Shown here: piece by piece, positions 61,215-64,000 of the stretch
Numbering within the stretch: the stretch's first letter is position 1
How the letters are laid out: every line of letters begins with the position of its first letter
DNA from: Falsiroseomonas frigidaquae
GTDB taxonomy: Bacteria > Pseudomonadota > Alphaproteobacteria > Acetobacterales > Acetobacteraceae
Direction of reading: 5' to 3'
Assembly (NCBI RefSeq): GCF_012163145.1
Contig: NZ_JAAVTX010000001.1
Coordinates: 186,001 to 250,000 of the forward strand
Length of the DNA stretch: 64,000 nt
Made by a program: the position numbers and the translations under genes
The notes under the pieces: generated by a model
What the model saw: only the letters and a program-made list of their open reading frames with translations
What the model was told of the DNA's origin: nothing
Databases searched by the model: none

Positions 61215-61364
61215 TTACTTTTTCTTGGTCACCGGACGGCTTGTTGCCTGTGTGAGTGCGGAGGCAGCGACCGACTTCACGGCAGGCGAACTCTTCGGTG
61301 AAGACAGCAACTCCGACGCAGTGGACGCCACGCGGGGTGAGGTAACTTCAGTTCTCTTGGCCAT
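61215..61364 (-). CDS. small basic Ser/Ala-rich protein, 49 residues
   Basis: ATG at 61364 to TAA at 61215. An AGGAGA ribosome site lies about eight bases upstream, behind an AT-rich TACTAAAT stretch that could be a -10 element. The chain starts MAKRTEV, has two similar Ser-rich halves (SPRVASTASELLSS and SPAVKSVAASALTQ) and ends PVTKKK. I recall similar short alphaproteobacterial proteins of the type SPxVASxASxxL...KSVAxSALxQ, with no known role. Codons such as AGA, ACT, GTT, TCA and TTG are unlike the GC-rich neighbours and suggest transfer. Confidence 0.7.
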   Translation of the reverse strand: MAKRTEVTSPRVASTASELLSSPKSSPAVKSVAASALTQATSRPVTKKK

Positions 61365-61408
61365 GGGCCTGTCTCCTATTTAGTATTGTTGGCGGCGAGA
61401 TGAGGGTG

Positions 61409-61434
61409 CCCGCCGGCCCTGTAGGACCGGCGGG
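61409..61434 (-). terminator. hairpin between two small genes
   Basis: CCCGCCGG/CCGGCGGG arms extended by CCT/AGG across one mismatch, with a 2-base loop; it lies just past the stop of the 50-residue gene. No T run. Confidence 0.45.
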
Positions 61435-61439
61435 AGCCC

Positions 61440-61592
61440 CTACCCGGTGGGCTCGAGCCCGACCCAAATGACCATCGGCCAACCCTGGTAGCCGTAGTCC
61501 CGCGCTTTCAGCACAAGACCGCTACTGGTGGTCCGAGTGGCCCTGAAGATCAGGCCGAAACCCGGGAGGAGCTGCTGCCGAGCTTTCGCCAC
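61440..61592 (-). CDS. small hypothetical protein, 50 residues
   Basis: GTG at 61592 to TAG at 61440, preceded by a full AAGGAGGTG Shine-Dalgarno site five bases upstream. The sequence starts MAKARQQLLPGFGLIFRATR and ends with an aromatic segment DYGYQGWPMVIWVGLEPTG. No signal peptide or known family was recognised. It has the same orientation as the 49-residue gene 75 bases downstream. The strong ribosome site is the main support. Confidence 0.6.
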   Translation of the reverse strand: MAKARQQLLPGFGLIFRATRTTSSGLVLKARDYGYQGWPMVIWVGLEPTG

Positions 61593-61871
61593 GTCAGCAC
61601 CTCCTTGACTGCGAGAACAGAAGACGGTTGCCGGCTGCGACTCGGGCGACTACTGTCGCCCGCGTTCCTGGTCGGCGGACGACAACCGCCCCCCGCGAGG
61701 GTTCTCGTGATCCTCGCGGGGTACCTTCACCCACGCCATTGCGACGTGGCTCAGGGTCGGGGCAGACGGTGTTCGCGGTTAGGCAAATCCGACCATTCCC
61801 CCACTCTCATGTGCCCATGGGCTAAGCGGCACCAGCGATCTTTCAGGACACCACGAGCTGCAGTGGCAGAC
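61593..61871. other. gene-free stretch with a strong hairpin
   Basis: A perfect 10-base-pair stem CCCCGCGAGG/CCTCGCGGGG with an 11-base loop lies at 61691-61721. No U tract follows on either strand. Only very short frames occur otherwise. Confidence 0.4.
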
Positions 61872-62384
61872 TCAAGCGGCCATGTTCTTTAAGATCGTCT
61901 TCATTGGAATCATCAGCGTGGATGGCGTTAGTGGCGACGGCTTGAAGCCGTACTTCATGTAGAACGCTTCAGCTTTCGGATTGATGGCATGCACCAAGAG
62001 TGCCGCGCTGCCTATCTCTTCTGAGGCCGCAAGGCTTCTTCGCATTGCCTCACGAAGCATGGCAGCACCGATGCCACCACCATGGTAAGCCCTGTGAACC
62101 GCCAGACGTGCCAAGATCGTAATGGGTGCTGGATCGGGCATCTGGCGTCTCACGTCTCGGATGCAATCGGAGTGGGCAACCGAGCCAGCGGCCAGCGTAA
62201 AGAAGGCCACCACGTCGGTCTCGCCCTCATGGGTCAGCACGAAGGTCCTGCTTGCGCGACTGACCTGGTTCGCCAACGCCCATCGCCGAAGCCAGTCATC
62301 CAGCACCGCTTCGCCGCAATCGAAGTTGCACAGCTTGTGGTCGCCTTGAAGCGGGTGGGGCGACCGCAGGCGCGCGGACGCCAC
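61872..62384 (-). CDS. GNAT acetyltransferase toxin, TacT type
   Basis: 170 residues. The pattern LRSPHPLQGDHKLCNFDCGE, AVLDDWLRRWALANQVSRAS, RTFVL, VAFFTLAAGSVAH, the acetyl-CoA loop ITILARLAVHRAYHGGGIGA and AFYMKYGFKPSPL is that of TacT/AtaT toxins, which acetylate aminoacyl-tRNAs and block translation. It lies directly after a DUF1778 gene, the expected antitoxin. The GTG at 62384 is chosen: it lies 11 bases after the antitoxin stop and just before the conserved RLRSPHPL start; the longer frame overlaps the antitoxin. Confidence 0.88.
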   Translation of the reverse strand: MASARLRSPHPLQGDHKLCNFDCGEAVLDDWLRRWALANQVSRASRTFVLTHEGETDVVAFFTLAAGSVAHSDCIRDVRRQMPDPAPITILARLAVHRAYHGGGIGAAMLREAMRRSLAASEEIGSAALLVHAINPKAEAFYMKYGFKPSPLTPSTLMIPMKTILKNMAA

Positions 62385-62395
62385 CGTTAGGGGAA

Positions 62396-62701
62396 CTATT
62401 TTTCCCAAGGGGCCCTCTTTTGCAGAAGACGCTTCAGCGCCGGGTTGTCCTCCGGCGGAGCGTCCAGCGCCGCCGTAAAAGCCTTCCATCGCTCTTCAAC
62501 GACAAAGAACTGCCGCTGATCAAGTAGTGTGTCTACAGCTGCCTTTCGGGCACTCTCCAGCATGAACGCTGTACGCGTTTTGCCCTGCATTTTGGCGGCC
62601 CGATCAATCAGTTCAGAGTCTTCCTTGCGCGCGCGGAGGTTGATTTTCACCTCCTGGGAGCCTTCATTGTCGTCGTCCCGCTCCCTGCGCAATGCGGTCA
62701 T
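62396..62701 (-). CDS. DUF1778 antitoxin, TacA type
   Basis: 101 residues. The N-terminal ribbon-helix-helix is VKINLRARKEDSELIDRAAK and MQGKTRTAFMLESARKAAVD; the C-terminal toxin-neutralising part is FFVVEERWKAFTAALDAPPE with DNPALKRLL. TacA antitoxins bind the toxin and repress their own promoter. The ATG at 62701 has AGGAGA six bases upstream; an ATG eight codons earlier is less well placed. Confidence 0.88.
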   Translation of the reverse strand: MTALRRERDDDNEGSQEVKINLRARKEDSELIDRAAKMQGKTRTAFMLESARKAAVDTLLDQRQFFVVEERWKAFTAALDAPPEDNPALKRLLQKRAPWEK

Positions 62702-63108
62702 AGGTGTCTCCTGTGGGTCTGTCATGGCGCGTCGCCTTTGGCGTTGTGCGCACGGCGTGCATACACGTGGCGTGCGGACAACGTCAATACATATTGATGG
62801 TTCCGCCTCCTGCGCTGCAGAAATTGCAGCACCCCTTGCGGACCTCGCCGCGGCTGGGGCGTGTCATTGGCTCGGCAGCAAGACGTCCCTGGTGGCGCAT
62901 CCCGATCACGCCAAGCCTCCACGGCGCGCCGCGATACGGTGCAACTCTCCCTGCCGTAGGGCCGCCCGCAAGGGCGGGATCGCGATACGAGGTTCCTGGG
63001 AGGCCTCACCGGCGCGCTACCACCAGCCCCGAAACGCAGAAAGCCCCGCCCGACACACGACCAGGCGGGGTTTCCATGGTGGACAGTACTTGCGAGGACG
63101 CCCGATAG
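62702..63108. promoter_or_regulatory. control region of the toxin-antitoxin pair, then non-coding sequence
   Basis: A perfect inverted repeat TCAATA-CA-TATTGA (62784-62797) overlaps the minus-strand -35 TTGACG (62782-62787), with TATGCA 18 bases on, so antitoxin autoregulation is likely. Further on, CCGCCC-GCAA-GGGCGG (62962-62977) is a short GNRA-type hairpin flanked by two copies of CGCGATACG. No gene was recognised in 62800-63040. Confidence 0.5.
63040..63076 (-). terminator. Rho-independent-type terminator
   Basis: CCCCGCC/GGCGGGG arms with flanking GAAA/TTTC around a 13-base loop; on the minus strand the stem is followed by CTTTCTG. It lies 33 bases beyond the stop of the peptidoglycan-binding remnant. 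Confidence 0.6.
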
Positions 63109-63252
63109 CTACAGCCCCAGCCCCAGCGCCCGTGCCGTCGCCGACCCCACCACGCCATCCGGCGCCAGCCCCATCTGCGCCTGGAACTTCTGCACCGCGA
63201 TCTCTCTCACCCGGCCGAACAGGCCATCGTGCACCAGCTTGTCGGCGCGGAA
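63109..63252 (-). pseudogene. peptidoglycan-binding domain remnant
   Basis: The last 46 residues of an open frame contain DGLFGRVREIAVQKFQAQMG and LAPDGVVGSATARALGLGL, the C-terminal repeat of a PG_binding_1 domain. The sequence upstream in the same frame does not look like the rest of such a protein, and no catalytic domain is found in any frame. It is probably the tail of a lysozyme or endolysin gene whose 5' part was lost. Confidence 0.6.
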
Positions 63253-63392
63253 GGTCAGGACAGATCCGCGAGCGTTGGCGGTCCGAGACAGCCGACAGAT
63301 CAGCGCGCCGAGGCCGCATCGACCAGCCCCATACAGACAGAGGTAAACTATCTGGGATAGAGGCCTCGCCCCCCCGCGCAAACAGGTCAGGT

Positions 63393-63515
63393 ATGCGAAA
63401 TTTGCTCTCGTATGTTCTCGTGCTCGTCATCCTGCTGGCCTGTGCCTCAGCATGGATGATGCGAGATCGGAATATGGCAAGCTGGTCCACGATCCCGTAT
63501 GATCCATTTCCATAA
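63393..63515 (+). CDS. predicted exported 40-residue peptide, copy A (TIPYDPFP end)
   Basis: 40 residues. Residues 1-20 form a signal peptide or membrane helix (MRNLLSYVLVLVILLACASA), with an AxA-type site after residue 20 and a possible lipobox LLAC at 14-17. The remaining 20 residues start WMMRDRN and end STIPYDPFP. Copy B at 63692-63814 has exactly the same length and 15 identical positions without gaps. A weak AGGT-type ribosome site precedes the ATG. No known family was recognised. Confidence 0.6.
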   Translation: MRNLLSYVLVLVILLACASAWMMRDRNMASWSTIPYDPFP

Positions 63516-63691
63516 CGGCGAAACCGTGCGCCGCATGCGAGCCGGTGTCGCCAACCGCTTAGTGGGGCGCGAGAGCACGCCATCGCTCGGCCGAAGCAGC
63601 ACGGCGGAATTGGACGTCAAACGCACCGGAGGTAGACGAGACCAGAATTTGTGCTGGATGCAGCCGGCCTCACCACCTCTTCAGGCATGCC

Positions 63692-63814
63692 ATGCGGCTC
63701 CCGCTCTGGCACGCCCTTCTGGCACTAGTCCTGATCGCGTCCGGCTCTGCTTCAGTGGTGCCCGCCAAAGAAATCGAGAGGCTGTTCACTATCCCCTACG
63801 ACCCTCGTCCCTGA
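63692..63814 (+). CDS. predicted exported 40-residue peptide, copy B (TIPYDPRP end)
   Basis: 40 residues. Residues 1-20 (MRLPLWHALLALVLIASGSA) form a signal peptide with a GSA site at the same position as in copy A. The remaining 20 residues start SVVPAKE and end FTIPYDPRP. The shared parts with copy A are the MR start, the hydrophobic core, the SA at the cleavage site and the TIPYDPxP tail. The 3' end overlaps, by 26 bases, the stop end of a minus-strand frame. CAGG lies about seven bases upstream. Confidence 0.55.
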   Translation: MRLPLWHALLALVLIASGSASVVPAKEIERLFTIPYDPRP

Positions 63815-64000
63815 CCGCTTCGTCCGGAGGCCCGCCCGGCAGATCGACGGCGTGAGCGAGCAGCGGCGGGAGGGCCAACCCATTCTTCGTGCGGCGCTGC
63901 TCGTGAAACTCAGCGCGCTGCAGGAGCAAGTTTAGGTCCTCGCGAGTGATGTCGAAGGTTTCACCAACATCTGCCAGCGCCTTGTCGATGGCGTCCGGGT
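63789..64000 (-). CDS. unidentified protein, C-terminal part (runs off the window)
   Basis: An open frame without a start in the window ends at TAG 63789-63791. About 70 residues are visible, with an acidic helical part (DKALADVGETFDITREDLN), then LLLQRAEFHEQRRTKNGLAL and PPLLAHAVDLPGG, and a charged tail. The composition looks like a real soluble protein, but no family was recognised. Its tail overlaps the 3' end of peptide gene B on the other strand. Confidence 0.5.
   Translation of the reverse strand, partial: PDAIDKALADVGETFDITREDLNLLLQRAEFHEQRRTKNGLALPPLLAHAVDLPGGPPDEAVRDEGRRG

Noticed and set aside
60954-61255. Several overlapping 65-90 codon plus-strand frames
   Set aside because: No ribosome site, no family resemblance and they overlap each other in different frames.
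61650-61739. 29-residue minus-strand frame starting MAWVKVPRE
   Set aside because: Weak resemblance to the start of a TfoX-like protein, but no good ribosome site and a strong hairpin inside; too short to support.
62722-63009. 95-codon minus-strand frame upstream of the antitoxin gene
   Set aside because: Covers the toxin-antitoxin promoter and operator; Arg-rich and without motifs.

Overview
The window looks like the chromosome of a motile, free-living, high-GC alphaproteobacterium, most likely an acetic-acid-bacterium relative of the Roseomonas type (Acetobacteraceae, Rhodospirillales). This is inferred from the flagellar parts list (FliX, FlbD, CtrA-type regulators, a DUF1217 protein), from several orphan Bug/TctC solute receptors next to catabolic enzymes, and from uniformly GC-rich coding up to about 60.8 kb. 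No rRNA, complete tRNA, CRISPR array or insertion sequence was seen.

Layout. (1) 1-21.2 kb is a flagellar and motility block. One minus-strand operon reads fliF-fliG-fliH-fliN-flbD-flhA-flhF-flhG. Around it lie flgD, fliK, flgE, fliX, motB, motA, flgL, flgK, a flagellar-type lytic transglycosylase and three CtrA-like orphan response regulators, one followed by an XRE regulator. Two consensus sigma-54 promoters (flgE and the transglycosylase) fit the FlbD activator, and a CtrA-like box lies upstream of fliF. (2) 21.7-34.3 kb is accessory catabolism: three Bug receptors, a BNR-repeat protein, a carboxymuconolactone-decarboxylase-like protein, an Asp/Glu racemase or maleate isomerase family enzyme, NIPSNAP and cupin proteins, an IclR regulator, an HpaI-type aldolase, a solute-binding-like protein without signal peptide and a lactonase-type amidohydrolase. 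A class II ribonucleotide reductase with paired NrdR boxes lies between the two parts. (3) 34.3-40.9 kb holds two chemoreceptors (one with a globin-like sensor and a PilZ-like tail), an LDH2-type dehydrogenase and small proteins. (4) 40.9-60.6 kb is mostly housekeeping: ftsK, arfB, amtB-glnK, a UbiH-type hydroxylase, siderophore uptake (TonB receptor, MFS protein, siderophore-interacting protein), DUF971, Trm112-like, LON-domain, CnoX-like, ProX-like, apaG, a GMC oxidoreductase with a peptide-binding protein, a LysE exporter, and metZ under a SAM-II-like riboswitch.

(5) 60.8-64 kb differs from the rest. It starts with a tRNA-Gly-like 5' fragment behind an intact promoter. It then holds very small genes with less GC-biased codons, a TacA/TacT-type toxin-antitoxin pair, a peptidoglycan-binding remnant and two related 40-residue predicted exported peptides sharing a C-terminal TIPYDPxP motif. 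I read it as the edge of a degraded, horizontally acquired segment.

The strongest candidates for something undescribed are the twin 40-residue peptides, the SAM-II-like leader combined with a Cys-rich upstream ORF that abuts metZ, the trio of CtrA-like regulators with eroded receiver domains, and a palindrome shared by two divergent catabolic promoters. All calls come from reading the sequence; no database search was run.
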